Part shown: positions 8,539-16,680 of the stretch, piece by piece
How the letters are laid out: each line of letters begins with the position of its first letter
How positions within the stretch are numbered: position 1 is the stretch's first letter
From: Sellimonas caecigallum
GTDB taxonomy: Bacteria; Bacillota; Clostridia; Lachnospirales; Lachnospiraceae
DNA length: 64,000 nt
Direction: 5' to 3'
Assembly: GCF_045038405.1 (NCBI RefSeq)
Contig: NZ_CP173660.1
Span: 806,001-870,000, forward strand
Notes under the pieces: generated by a model
What the model saw: the letters and a program-made list of their open reading frames with translations, nothing else
What the model was told of the DNA's origin: nothing
Database searches by the model: none
Program-made: the position numbers and the translations under genes

Positions 8539-8916
8539 ATGATGTTAAACTTAACGAAAAGACAAGCCGATGTCATGAAAATTTTATGGGATGCAGAAAA
8601 ACCAATGATCGCATCCGAGATTGTTCGTTCACGGGAAGATTTAAACATCAACACAGTTCAGGCTGTGCTGCGCAGTCTGATTAAAAAACAGTATATTAAA
8701 GTGGCAGATATTGTGTACAGCGGGACGGTACTGACACGAAGTTATGTCCCTATCGTGGACCGGAAAGAGTATCCCGATGACATCGAGGAGGGAATCCGAA
8801 ATACACTGAAAAGCCAAGAGACTTTTTCTTGTTATATCAATGAGATTGATGATATACAAATACTCTCCCGATTAGAGGATGTTATCAAAAAACGCAAAAA
8901 GGAACTTGCAAAGTAG
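8539..8916 (+). CDS. BlaI/MecI/CopY-family transcriptional repressor, orphan
   Basis: A 125-residue winged-helix regulator. Residues 1-75 match the BlaI DNA-binding domain (LTKRQADVMKILW, then a recognition-helix region around INTVQAVLRSL), and the C-terminal part would dimerise. AAGGAG is six bases before the ATG; a second ATG directly follows. BlaI proteins usually pair with a BlaR1-type sensor protease, or with beta-lactamase or copper genes. Here the neighbours are tRNA-Leu and a convergent phosphate transporter, so the target is unknown. The A/T-rich bases upstream (8500-8525) contain no clear TACAnnTGTA operator. Confidence 0.85.
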   Translation: MMLNLTKRQADVMKILWDAEKPMIASEIVRSREDLNINTVQAVLRSLIKKQYIKVADIVYSGTVLTRSYVPIVDRKEYPDDIEEGIRNTLKSQETFSCYINEIDDIQILSRLEDVIKKRKKELAK

Positions 8917-8974
8917 TGCCCCATATAAGTTACCTAATCTCGGATATCTGATTTCAAAAAATAGCGTTTTCTAC

Positions 8975-9018
8975 AAAAAGGATCGACTCCCCGGTCTTAC
9001 CGGCAGCCGATCCTTTTT
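8975..9018. terminator. Bidirectional terminator between the BlaI gene and nptA
   Basis: An 11-base outer stem AAAAAGGATCG (8975-8985) with CGATCCTTTTT (9008-9018) encloses a smaller CCGGT/ACCGG hairpin (8991-9003). A and T runs on the two sides let it act in both directions, which fits the convergent genes. Confidence 0.85.
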
Positions 9019-9039
9019 CAATTTCAAATATTGCTTTCT

Positions 9040-10680
9040 TTACGCTCCGACTTTTCCAAGTCCCATTTCCTGTCCGATATTCAGAATGTGGTCTCCGATT
9101 CGTTCAAAGTCGGTAAGCATCTCTGAGTAGAGGATACTTGCCTCATCCGAAGATTGCCCCGCTTCCATCCGGTCGATCTGATTCTGACGGTATGTCTTCG
9201 TCATATCATCGATCTTCTTTTCCACCGCTTCGACTTTGCGGAAATCTTCCTTGCTTCCTTTTTTGATCTGCTCCAGGATTTCCAAAGCTTCCAGGCAGAT
9301 CGTCTTCATGGACGCCACTTCTTCCAACTCTGGTTTTGACAGCGAAATCCCCTTATCATCCATCATCTTCGTGTACTCGCAGATATTCATGGCGTGATCC
9401 CCGATGCGTTCCAGATTTCCGCACACTTTGAAGAGTGCGCTCATATATTTGGCATCTTTCTGGTTTGTCTCCTTCACGATGTTTTTGGAGATGTACTTGC
9501 AGATTTCTTTGTTGAGATAGTCAATGTACTCTTCCTTCTCCTCCACTTCAGGAAGCAGCTCCCCTCTGCCCTCTGCTACAGCAGCAAAACTCAGTTCCAC
9601 GTTTTCTTTTGTCATGCCGATCATTCTGTGGATTTCCTGTTTGATTCCGTTGATAGCGATAGCGGACGTACCGATATGATTCTCGCCTTTCATCTGGATT
9701 GGACGGATAAATTCCAGGTGCATCTCCCCGGATTTGTCTTCTTCTTTGTCCGGCAGGATCTTTTCCGCAAACGAAGCAAGATATGTACCGAACGGAATCA
9801 GAAGGATCGTTGTGACAACGTTAAACAGCGTATGCATATTGGCAATCTGCTGTGCCACGTTGCTCGGAGAGAGACTTTCGATCAGCCCTGTAAGAGGCGT
9901 CAATATACATACGATCGTAAAGATCGTCGTCCCGATAATATTGAACGACAGATGGATGATCGTCGTTCTTTTTGCATTTCTGCTTGTCCCGATAGCCGCA
10001 AGAACCGCCGTGATACATGTCCCGATGTTTTGGCCAAACAGCACGAAAACTGCATTCGGGAGTGTCACAAGCCCGCTTGTCGCCAGCGCCTGCAGAATTC
10101 CTACAGATGCAGAAGACGACTGGATGATGGCGGTAAACACTGCTCCGGCCAGAATACCAAGAAGCGGGTTGGAGAACTTCGTCATCAGAGATACAAACGC
10201 TTCCGAATCGCGAAGCGGCATCATCGCCGTACTCATCATCTCCATACCAAGGAACAGGATTCCAAGCCCTGCCACGATCAATCCGTAATGGTGTGCCTTC
10301 TTGTTTTTTACGAACACAACCATGGCCACCCCGAGGAAAGCAAAAGCCGGAGCCAGTGCTCCCACATCAAGCGCGATCAGCTGACCTGTGATCGTCGTAC
10401 CAATATTTGCCCCCATGATGATCCACACTGCCTGGCGAAGCGTCATCATACCGGAATTTACAAACCCCACTACCATGACGGTGGTGGCGGACGATGACTG
10501 AATGACTGCGGTAATTCCTGCCCCTACCAGCACTCCGAGGAACCGGTTGGCCGTAAGTCTCTCCAAAATTTTCTTCATCTTGTTTCCTGCTGCCGCTTCC
10601 AGGCCAGAACTCATCATCTGCATTCCGTAAAGAAACAGCGCAAGTCCCCCCAAAAGACTCAGAATGTCTGTGATTTTCAT
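9040..10680 (-). CDS. Na+/phosphate cotransporter with C-terminal PhoU-like domain
   Basis: A 546-residue inner-membrane protein of the NptA/YjbB family that imports (or in some members exports) phosphate with sodium. The two inverted repeats of the PNaS fold are visible, each with a QSSSA motif (QSSSATTVMVVG near residue 60 and QSSSASVGILQA near 190). From about residue 340 a soluble PhoU-like helical domain follows, thought to couple transport to phosphate status. It starts at 10680 after AGGAGGA. A cluster of TTTACA/TTAACA hexamers upstream suggests control by PhoP. It stands alone between two terminators. Confidence 0.92.
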   Translation of the reverse strand: MKITDILSLLGGLALFLYGMQMMSSGLEAAAGNKMKKILERLTANRFLGVLVGAGITAVIQSSSATTVMVVGFVNSGMMTLRQAVWIIMGANIGTTITGQLIALDVGALAPAFAFLGVAMVVFVKNKKAHHYGLIVAGLGILFLGMEMMSTAMMPLRDSEAFVSLMTKFSNPLLGILAGAVFTAIIQSSSASVGILQALATSGLVTLPNAVFVLFGQNIGTCITAVLAAIGTSRNAKRTTIIHLSFNIIGTTIFTIVCILTPLTGLIESLSPSNVAQQIANMHTLFNVVTTILLIPFGTYLASFAEKILPDKEEDKSGEMHLEFIRPIQMKGENHIGTSAIAINGIKQEIHRMIGMTKENVELSFAAVAEGRGELLPEVEEKEEYIDYLNKEICKYISKNIVKETNQKDAKYMSALFKVCGNLERIGDHAMNICEYTKMMDDKGISLSKPELEEVASMKTICLEALEILEQIKKGSKEDFRKVEAVEKKIDDMTKTYRQNQIDRMEAGQSSDEASILYSEMLTDFERIGDHILNIGQEMGLGKVGA

Positions 10681-10718
10681 TTTCTCTTCCTCCTGCGGAC
10701 TTTTTCCGCGCCAAAAAT

Positions 10719-10848
10719 TTTACATATTTCTTATTTATTTTTAACACTGCACTTACATTTGTACCTGAAACTTTCATTTTTTGCAATAGACTATACGTAA
10801 AATTAACAATTTTTACATGGATTTTACATTGGCGCATAATTTTTAACA
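10719..10848. promoter_or_regulatory. Promoter region of the phosphate transporter with possible Pho boxes
   Basis: On the + strand TTTACA, TTAACA or CTTACA occur at 10719, 10741, 10752, 10803, 10812, 10823 and 10843. Three of the spacings are 11 or 22 bases, the helical repeat typical of PhoP sites in Firmicutes. On the minus strand a promoter TTGCAA (10781-10786), 17 bases, TACAAA (10758-10763) lies directly downstream of the last four hexamers. Assignment to PhoP is inference. Confidence 0.45.
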
Positions 10849-10865
10849 AAGTTTTTCCGCATTTA

Positions 10866-10897
10866 AAAAGGATGTGCGCGTCTTTACACATCCTTTT
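10866..10897 (-). terminator. Terminator of the PadR/DUF1700 operon
   Basis: An 11-base perfect stem AAAAGGATGTG/CACATCCTTTT with a 10-base loop lies five bases past the end of the last gene. A T tract follows on the minus strand. Confidence 0.85.
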
Positions 10898-10902
10898 CTC
10901 TG

Positions 10903-11430
10903 TCAATTCCAGACAACCAGCTGCTCCTTGTTCTTCGGATTGATCCGGAATTCGATTTTTTCGATATACTGTATCTCGTAAGATCCAATCTTTCCTTTTT
11001 TCAGATCGCTTAAGATCATATCTCTGGCGTCAAACAGGTTGGCAACTTCATTTGTATCTTTCCATTCCATACAGAGCTGAAAGTACTGGCATCCATCTTG
11101 CCGTTCTATATTTTCCTCAAAATAAGGCTGGCCGATCTGTTGTGCGTTGTAAGAAATCCTGTAGTTTACCGTATTTTCCGACACATGTTCGTCGTATATG
11201 ACCTCCGTATGCTGGCTTTTCGGAACGCTGAATGTATTGATGTAAACCGCCTCTTTCGACGGATCCACTGGGAAGTTCCCCTCTGTTACCTTTTCTTCTA
11301 CCATGCCTACAATTTTCCGGCCGCCATAGTCAAGGGAGAAAAACTCTATCGCTGCGATTCCCCCTCCGATTCCTGCTGTCAAAGCTCCGATGAGCAAAAC
11401 AATCAGCGCATGCTTCCTATATTTTCTCAC
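10903..11430 (-). CDS. Membrane-anchored protein of unknown function
   Basis: A 175-residue protein with a short basic N-terminus and one transmembrane segment (about residues 8-30), leaving the rest outside the cell. No family is recognised. It starts three bases after the DUF1700 gene ends, so it belongs to the padR-DUF1700 operon. In related operons the third position is often a DUF4097-type envelope protein, but this one lacks the repeated beta pattern of DUF4097. A role in sensing or reacting to envelope stress is only inferred from context. Confidence 0.6.
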   Translation of the reverse strand: MRKYRKHALIVLLIGALTAGIGGGIAAIEFFSLDYGGRKIVGMVEEKVTEGNFPVDPSKEAVYINTFSVPKSQHTEVIYDEHVSENTVNYRISYNAQQIGQPYFEENIERQDGCQYFQLCMEWKDTNEVANLFDARDMILSDLKKGKIGSYEIQYIEKIEFRINPKNKEQLVVWN

Positions 11431-11433
11431 GTC

Positions 11434-12207
11434 CTATTCCTCCATTCTTTCTTCCGGTTCTCCCGGGAAATCAGCTGCTGACCGAGCCTGTATCCTCCTT
11501 TTCCTGAATCTTCGGAAGCAGCTGCCAAACAAAACAGCCATAGATGCAAAGGCAGCAAAAAAACCAAGACTTAAGAGGGAAGCTCCGATTACCGGATATC
11601 CGCCGAATACAAGGACAAAAAGACATCCAAAAGCAAACAGGAAAAAAAGTGCAGATACTCCAAACATCAATGCCGACAGAAACAGGATACTGTTCCAGCA
11701 GAGAATACATATATTACACATCCATTCTCCTATTCGCGACAGCATGCGATGCTCGTTTTTGGCATGGGAAAATTTCTTATGTATTATCTGAAATCTCTCC
11801 CTGAGCATTTTAAAACCTCTTCTTTTTGTCTCTTGCGCATCTGCATCCTCTTTCGCTTTTCTGCGTCTTTCTTTTAAGTTTTCCCATTGTTCTCTCTGGC
11901 TTTTCCCGATCATCTTTACATGGTTTCCAGCTTTTCCAAACAGTGATGCTGCGGATCCAACCAGATTCTTTTCTTTCTTTTCCTGCCCTTGTGTGCCAAA
12001 TTCCGGATTCACATGATACGCTTCCAGAATATCAGATGCCAGTTCCTCAATATTTCCAAAGTCACTGATGGCTTCTTCCTCACTCTGGCCGCTTTTGATC
12101 TTAAGATCAATGTGCTGTGCATATTCATCCAGAATATCCTGCTGCTCCTTTGTCTCAAGGACCCGGAGATGACTCTTTAATTCATCCAAAAACTCCCTTT
12201 TATTCAT
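11434..12207 (-). CDS. DUF1700/HAAS-domain membrane protein
   Basis: A 257-residue protein. The N-terminal soluble part (MNKREFLDELKSHL, then the GQSEEEAISDFGNIEELA segment) is the HAAS/DUF1700 helical domain usually found beside PadR regulators. A charged linker follows, and two or three membrane segments lie near residues 160-235. The start at 12207 makes an ATGA overlap with padR; a longer frame from 12258 would run into padR and is rejected. HAAS proteins are thought to act with their PadR partner as a one- or two-protein sensor; the ligand is unknown. Confidence 0.8.
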   Translation of the reverse strand: MNKREFLDELKSHLRVLETKEQQDILDEYAQHIDLKIKSGQSEEEAISDFGNIEELASDILEAYHVNPEFGTQGQEKKEKNLVGSAASLFGKAGNHVKMIGKSQREQWENLKERRRKAKEDADAQETKRRGFKMLRERFQIIHKKFSHAKNEHRMLSRIGEWMCNICILCWNSILFLSALMFGVSALFFLFAFGCLFVLVFGGYPVIGASLLSLGFFAAFASMAVLFGSCFRRFRKRRIQARSAADFPGEPEERMEE

Positions 12208-12521
12208 ACGTTCCGCTCCTTCAAAAAAAGATTTACCCGCTTCTGAAATTCTTCCCACTCTGCCACCAGACGATCCCGATATAAAATCCCTGCCGCGGTC
12301 AGATGATAATACTTTCTTGGCGGCCCCTCCGAAGATTCTCTCAGATATGTCTCGAAATAATGTTCATTCGTAAGCCGTTTCAAAAGCGGATATATCGTAC
12401 CTTCATTTACATCGATGACTTTCGATACCTCTGTGACCAGTTCATACCCGTACATATCCCTGTTCCGGACTGATTCCAGCACGATCATCTCCAACACCCC
12501 TTTTTTAAACTGTGGATTCAT
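12204..12521 (-). CDS. PadR-family transcriptional regulator
   Basis: A 105-residue winged-helix repressor of the short PadR class (subfamily s2). It begins MNPQFKKGVLEMIVLES, with the typical YGYELVTEVSK and GTIYPLLKRLTNE motifs. The ribosome site is AGGAGGGAAGGT. It leads an operon with the DUF1700 protein and the 175-residue membrane protein. Its promoter contains two TACTATAC direct repeats spaced by 12 bases, which may be its own operator. Confidence 0.93.
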   Translation of the reverse strand: MNPQFKKGVLEMIVLESVRNRDMYGYELVTEVSKVIDVNEGTIYPLLKRLTNEHYFETYLRESSEGPPRKYYHLTAAGILYRDRLVAEWEEFQKRVNLFLKERNV

Positions 12522-12542
12522 ACCTTCCCTCCTTTTAATATT

Positions 12543-12571
12543 ATACTATACCTACTACTATACATTGTCAA
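12543..12571 (-). promoter_or_regulatory. Promoter of the padR operon with direct repeats
   Basis: Minus strand: TTGACA (12566-12571), 17 bases, TAGTAT (12543-12548). Two copies of TACTATAC on the + strand lie within and beside the -10 region and could be where PadR represses its own operon. Confidence 0.6.
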
Positions 12572-12602
12572 GTACTGATCATAAAACAATAGTATGATCG
12601 AC

Positions 12603-12643
12603 AAAACCCCACAGGAAATCTTGATCGTTTCCTGTGGGGTTTT
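12603..12643 (-). terminator. Terminator of the Gld-type transporter operon
   Basis: A perfect 16-base stem AAAACCCCACAGGAAA with its complement (12628-12643) and a 9-base loop lie just past the end of the DUF4340 gene. Confidence 0.92.
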
Positions 12644-12648
12644 CTTTT

Positions 12649-13203
12649 TTACTCTTCAGCTTCTGTCTCTTCAGACGTATCAACAAGCGTGTCTTTGTCA
12701 AACTCCAGCGCATTTATAAGAAAGTAAGAAACAGTATATACCTTTTCTTTGTCCCCTGTTGTCATATAGTAATCGGAGCCTGCGCCATCTCCTATGTAGA
12801 TATTCTGTGCTGTCCCGTCTTCGTCGGTAACAGTAATCGTATAGAGCGGCGTATCCAGTCCATAGCTTTCGATGCTGTCCGGATCCTTGATCTCTCTTTC
12901 CGCCTGTATATCTGACACCTGATCTGCGATAGACTGAATGGCTGTCTGCCGAAGCACAGTCTCTTTGTCGTCTTTCAGATACCATGTTCCGTCTTCTTTT
13001 ACGAATGCCATGCTGCTTCCGTCATCCGCGGAGTACGCGATTTCTTTCGGATTTTTCACATTGATGACTTGAATGATCTCCGCTTTTTCTTTTTCTTCCT
13101 GCTTTTCCTGTTTTCTGGCGTTCATGCTTCTCATACCGAAATATACAACTATAAGCGCCAACAGGATAAAAATAAGGATGATCAGACCTTTCTTCTGTTT
13201 CAT
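12649..13203 (-). CDS. DUF4340 domain protein, accessory of a Gld-type ABC transporter
   Basis: A 184-residue protein with an N-terminal membrane anchor (residues 5-27) and an exposed beta-rich DUF4340 region. ATG 13203 has AGGTGG five bases upstream; a GTG at 13212 is also open but abuts the stop of the preceding gene. DUF4340 proteins nearly always accompany GldA/GldF/GldG-like transporters, as here (gene order ATPase, permease, GldG-like, DUF4340). The final 10 residues are very acidic. Molecular role is unknown. Confidence 0.8.
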   Translation of the reverse strand: MKQKKGLIILIFILLALIVVYFGMRSMNARKQEKQEEKEKAEIIQVINVKNPKEIAYSADDGSSMAFVKEDGTWYLKDDKETVLRQTAIQSIADQVSDIQAEREIKDPDSIESYGLDTPLYTITVTDEDGTAQNIYIGDGAGSDYYMTTGDKEKVYTVSYFLINALEFDKDTLVDTSEETEAEE

Positions 13204-13212
13204 TGCTTCCAC

Positions 13213-14634
13213 CTACGCCTTTCTTCTCTTCATCCATACGGCAAATCCACATACAAGAACGATGCCCGGTACCCCAAAGATCAGAAAGCTGCTGATGGCT
13301 CCAGCATGCTGTACAGTGTTGAACTGGACTGCCAGACTCTTCGCTTTGATGGACACATTTTCCACATCGTCGAAGTTATTCATAACCATGTTCAGGAAGA
13401 GTGTGGAGTTATCCAAATTGGAAAAATAATCCGTAACCTGAGCATCAATCATGCTTTCCGATGCAAGAACTGTCAGTTTCGCGTCATTTTCGGATGCGAC
13501 AGCTCCAAGGACATATTCGCCTTGTGTCTGTTCTTCTTCTGTTACCGCATATGCCTGCTCTGATGTCGTGAGGAAATTCTCTACCGTAAGGGTATCCCTC
13601 TGGTCGCTCATCTTCACAAAACCGCCGGAATTGATCATCAGCACCATGTCGCTTTCCAATCCTTGTGCCAGTGTGCCGGAAGCGGAAACCTGAGGGAAGA
13701 TATAGTAGTAATTTCCCTGATAGCTGCGCTGCATATCAGCGATATATCCGCTTATCTTTTTCATTCCGTACTGTTCCATAAAGGCATCCAGATTCGGAGT
13801 GTCTGCCATGGGATCGCCCATGATATAGATGACTTTGCCTCCATTTCCCATGTAATCCAGAAGCATTGTCTTTTCCTGCTCTGAGATATCGCTCGACGGT
13901 GCATTGATCAACAGCATATCACAGTCTGAAGGCATTTCCTTCGTCATCAGAAGATTCAGCTCTTCTGTCGTTATATTGGATTTTCCAAGTTCTTCTTCGA
14001 TGGAAGTGGAAAGCGTCATCTCTCCGTGTCCTGATGTCCGGTAGATCTTCTTCTTCACATCGCTTGTTACCTGGTTTACAGCACTTGTGAGCTGTCCGTC
14101 TGCATCGAACTCAGATTCTGAGATGGAGCCGGTCGTATAGTAGGAACTGTAATCCGACACGATGATATCGGTAAACGGTACAGAGACACTTTTATTTGTC
14201 TCCTCACAGGAAACGACGATAGAGTCACTCTGCGCATCGTTCTCCTGCATTTGCTGAGGATGTGCGATTGGATCCACCCATTCTACTGTGATCTTGTCTG
14301 TCAAAGCTGTATATTTGTCGAGAAACGTCTTGATCCTTTCGTCTGTATCCGATCGGTCTGCATAGACAGTAAATACAATATCCTGTTCCAGATTCTTTAG
14401 TATCTTTTTACTTTTTGAGGAAATCCCGTAAATATTTTTATCACTCACATCAATCTGCGTTACCTTATCCGGAAGCTGACCTGCGATCAGGTTTATGACA
14501 ACCGCAATGACGATGACGACCGCAGCCATAGCGACACTGTATGTACCCTTTCTGCTCTGGACGCTTTGAAACCTGTCTTTTACGCTTACCTTTTCCTTCT
14601 CTTCCTGTGGTGTCTTCTTTTTCCATTTCAACAT
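13213..14634 (-). CDS. GldG-like substrate-binding/auxiliary membrane protein
   Basis: A 473-residue protein with an N-terminal basic cytoplasmic stretch, a transmembrane helix (residues 33-55), a large exposed region and a C-terminal transmembrane helix (about 447-468). This is the topology of the GldG (ABC_transp_aux) family; 'gld' names come from gliding Bacteroidetes, but the set is widespread in non-gliding Firmicutes. It lies between the permease (12 bases) and the DUF4340 gene (next base). The substrate is unknown. Confidence 0.82.
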   Translation of the reverse strand: MLKWKKKTPQEEKEKVSVKDRFQSVQSRKGTYSVAMAAVVIVIAVVINLIAGQLPDKVTQIDVSDKNIYGISSKSKKILKNLEQDIVFTVYADRSDTDERIKTFLDKYTALTDKITVEWVDPIAHPQQMQENDAQSDSIVVSCEETNKSVSVPFTDIIVSDYSSYYTTGSISESEFDADGQLTSAVNQVTSDVKKKIYRTSGHGEMTLSTSIEEELGKSNITTEELNLLMTKEMPSDCDMLLINAPSSDISEQEKTMLLDYMGNGGKVIYIMGDPMADTPNLDAFMEQYGMKKISGYIADMQRSYQGNYYYIFPQVSASGTLAQGLESDMVLMINSGGFVKMSDQRDTLTVENFLTTSEQAYAVTEEEQTQGEYVLGAVASENDAKLTVLASESMIDAQVTDYFSNLDNSTLFLNMVMNNFDDVENVSIKAKSLAVQFNTVQHAGAISSFLIFGVPGIVLVCGFAVWMKRRKA

Positions 14635-14646
14635 GTCCTGTCCCTC

Positions 14647-15513
14647 CTAACTAAATCTTCTTTTCTGAATGGTCTGTACAGTCAGGAACAAGAATACCCC
14701 GATCAAAGTCAGATAAAAGACAATTCCTTTTACATCCAGCAGATTATTATCGGAAACGTTGGTAAACACGTTTGTGAGAGCAAAGTTTCCCAGTATTTTT
14801 TCCAAAATCCCCTCGTACACTGAAGATTTTACGAAATAAATGACAAGGAGCACAATACTGCCGGCTGCCTCGATACCGCTGCTCAGCACGATATTTCTTG
14901 TCATATGATAAACAAACATGACACAAAGTGTCATAATGATCCAGATTCCAGCCATTCCTCCGATGGCATTGGACGGCAGAAAGCTCATTAGCCCCTCCCA
15001 AAGATAAAGGATCATCAGGACGCCAAACGTGCTGATGGCTGCAATGATCTGGCTTTCCGTCAGCGCTGAGAGAAAACTTCCAATGGCGATGTAAACGCAC
15101 CCCATGAGGAAAAAGACAAAAATGGCCGTATAATCCGCAAGAAAATATGCTTTTCCCTGTGTTTTGATGATCAGCGGGTACGCACAGAAAATAATGCATG
15201 GGATGAGAAATATTGTGACCATGGCAAGGTATTTTCCTGCCACCACCTTCCCTACGCTGACCGGGGAAGTCAAAAGGAGCTGATCCGTCTTATTTTTTCG
15301 TTCTTCAGAAAAACTCCGCATTGTGAGCACCGGGACGGCGATCAGAAGCACAAACATGACTCCGCTCAATGAATAGGAAAAATACGGATATCCGCTGTGC
15401 AGATTGTATGCCATAAAATATATCCCTGTGATGACAGCTAAAAACGCGATAAAAATACTTCCAGTCATAGAGTAAAAATAGGATTTAAATTCTCTTTTAT
15501 AAATTGCCAGCAT
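14647..15513 (-). CDS. ABC-2 type permease (GldF/NosY-like)
   Basis: A 288-residue polytopic membrane protein with six hydrophobic segments, starting MLAIYKREFKSYFYSMTGSI, typical of the ABC2 membrane family paired with GldG. Its first 17 bases overlap the ATPase gene, indicating translational coupling. The motif SEERKNKTDQLLLTSPVS, a cytoplasmic coupling loop, is conserved in GldF/NosY proteins. Confidence 0.88.
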   Translation of the reverse strand: MLAIYKREFKSYFYSMTGSIFIAFLAVITGIYFMAYNLHSGYPYFSYSLSGVMFVLLIAVPVLTMRSFSEERKNKTDQLLLTSPVSVGKVVAGKYLAMVTIFLIPCIIFCAYPLIIKTQGKAYFLADYTAIFVFFLMGCVYIAIGSFLSALTESQIIAAISTFGVLMILYLWEGLMSFLPSNAIGGMAGIWIIMTLCVMFVYHMTRNIVLSSGIEAAGSIVLLVIYFVKSSVYEGILEKILGNFALTNVFTNVSDNNLLDVKGIVFYLTLIGVFLFLTVQTIQKRRFS

Positions 15514-16453
15514 ATGCTGTCCCCCCTTCCTGTGTCAGTTCAAGGAAGATATCTTCCAGCGTCTTCTTCTGCTGATACATTGTAAGAAGCGCACTGTCCT
15601 CCCTTGCAAATGCGCGGAAAATCTCTTCTCTCACATCCAGACCCGGCTCAGCTTCTATGAGGGCTCTCGTGATGCCTGGCTCTGACTTTGGATAGGTCAC
15701 ATTCGTGATTCCCGCCACTTTGGACAAAATCTCCTCTGTCCGTTCTGGCAAAAGTCTCGTCTCAATCTCCAAAGCTTCACGTCCGGCCATCTGTTTTTCC
15801 ATATTTTCCGGTGTATCGCTTGCCACAAGTTTTCCCTTGGATATGATCATAATGTGATCGCATACTTCCCTCACTTCCGCCAATATATGAGAACTTAGGA
15901 TGACCGTATGCTCTTTTGCAAGTTCCCGGATCAGTTCCCGGATCTCAATGATCTGTTTCGGATCCAGCCCTACTGTCGGCTCATCCAGGATGATCGTCTC
16001 CGGGAAACCAAGTACTGCCTGCGCAAGCCCCACTCTCTGTTTATACCCTTTGGAAAGGTTTTTAATGAGACGGTCTTTTACATCGTAGATCCGCACAAGT
16101 TTCATGACTTTATTGACTTCATCTTTTCTGTCCTGCTTCTTTACTTTCTTAAGTTCCGCCGCAAACATCAGGTACTCTTTTACCGTCATATCCACATAAA
16201 GAGGAGGTATCTCCGGCAGATAGCCAACTGCCTTTTTTGCCTCTTCCGGCTCTTTCAAAATATCGTGTCCGTTGATCCGAACTTCGCCTTCCGTTGCGCC
16301 GAGATACCCCGTCATAATATTCATTGTAGTAGATTTTCCAGCGCCATTAGGCCCCAGCAGTCCATAAATATGGCCTTTTTCGATCTGAAAACTCAGATGG
16401 TCAACCGCTGTATGATTTCCATACTTTTTAACCAGATTTTTTACTTCGATCAA
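15497..16453 (-). CDS. ABC transporter ATP-binding protein (GldA/NosF-like)
   Basis: ATPase of the Gld-type transporter, 318 residues. It has Walker A GPNGAGKST, signature NLSKGYKQRVGLAQA, Walker B TIILDEP and a C-terminal extension of about 90 residues usual for this class. I place the start at TTG 16453, giving MIEVKNLVKKYG as in homologues. A GGGAGGG site lies nine bases upstream; an ATG at 16471 overlaps that site and has a weak one of its own. The gene leads a four-gene operon. Confidence 0.9.
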   Translation of the reverse strand: MIEVKNLVKKYGNHTAVDHLSFQIEKGHIYGLLGPNGAGKSTTMNIMTGYLGATEGEVRINGHDILKEPEEAKKAVGYLPEIPPLYVDMTVKEYLMFAAELKKVKKQDRKDEVNKVMKLVRIYDVKDRLIKNLSKGYKQRVGLAQAVLGFPETIILDEPTVGLDPKQIIEIRELIRELAKEHTVILSSHILAEVREVCDHIMIISKGKLVASDTPENMEKQMAGREALEIETRLLPERTEEILSKVAGITNVTYPKSEPGITRALIEAEPGLDVREEIFRAFAREDSALLTMYQQKKTLEDIFLELTQEGGTAYAGNL

Positions 16454-16495
16454 TGTTTTTGTCCCTCCCATACAGTCTTTCTCATATATCTTTGC

Positions 16496-16510
16496 GCAGG
16501 GAACCCCTGC
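16496..16510. repeat. Perfect 15-base inverted repeat in the leader of the Gld-type operon
   Basis: GCAGGG-AAC-CCCTGC lies about 40 bases upstream of the ATPase start. It could be an operator or a small leader hairpin. No matching site was seen elsewhere in the window. Confidence 0.4.
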
Positions 16511-16609
16511 TCAAGTCTACGGACTACATTACCAGCAAAATGTGTATATTCTGTGCATAAAATGTGTTAAAAAAAAGAAACCGCTCGACCATTTTTCCTT
16601 CCCTTCATC

Positions 16610-16638
16610 TTGCTTCTTCATTCCGGTTATATTATGAT
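16610..16638 (+). promoter_or_regulatory. Promoter of the sugar O-acetyltransferase gene
   Basis: TTGCTT (16610-16615), 17 bases, TATGAT (16633-16638). The start codon is 43 bases downstream. Confidence 0.55.
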
Positions 16639-16680
16639 AGTCTTTACAATATAACTGCTATTCAGAAAGGATGACAAAAT

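Noticed and set aside
9394..10497. A 367-codon open frame on the + strand opposite the phosphate transporter
   Set aside because: Cys/His/Arg-rich with no hydrophobic pattern; explained by the codon use of the gene on the other strand.
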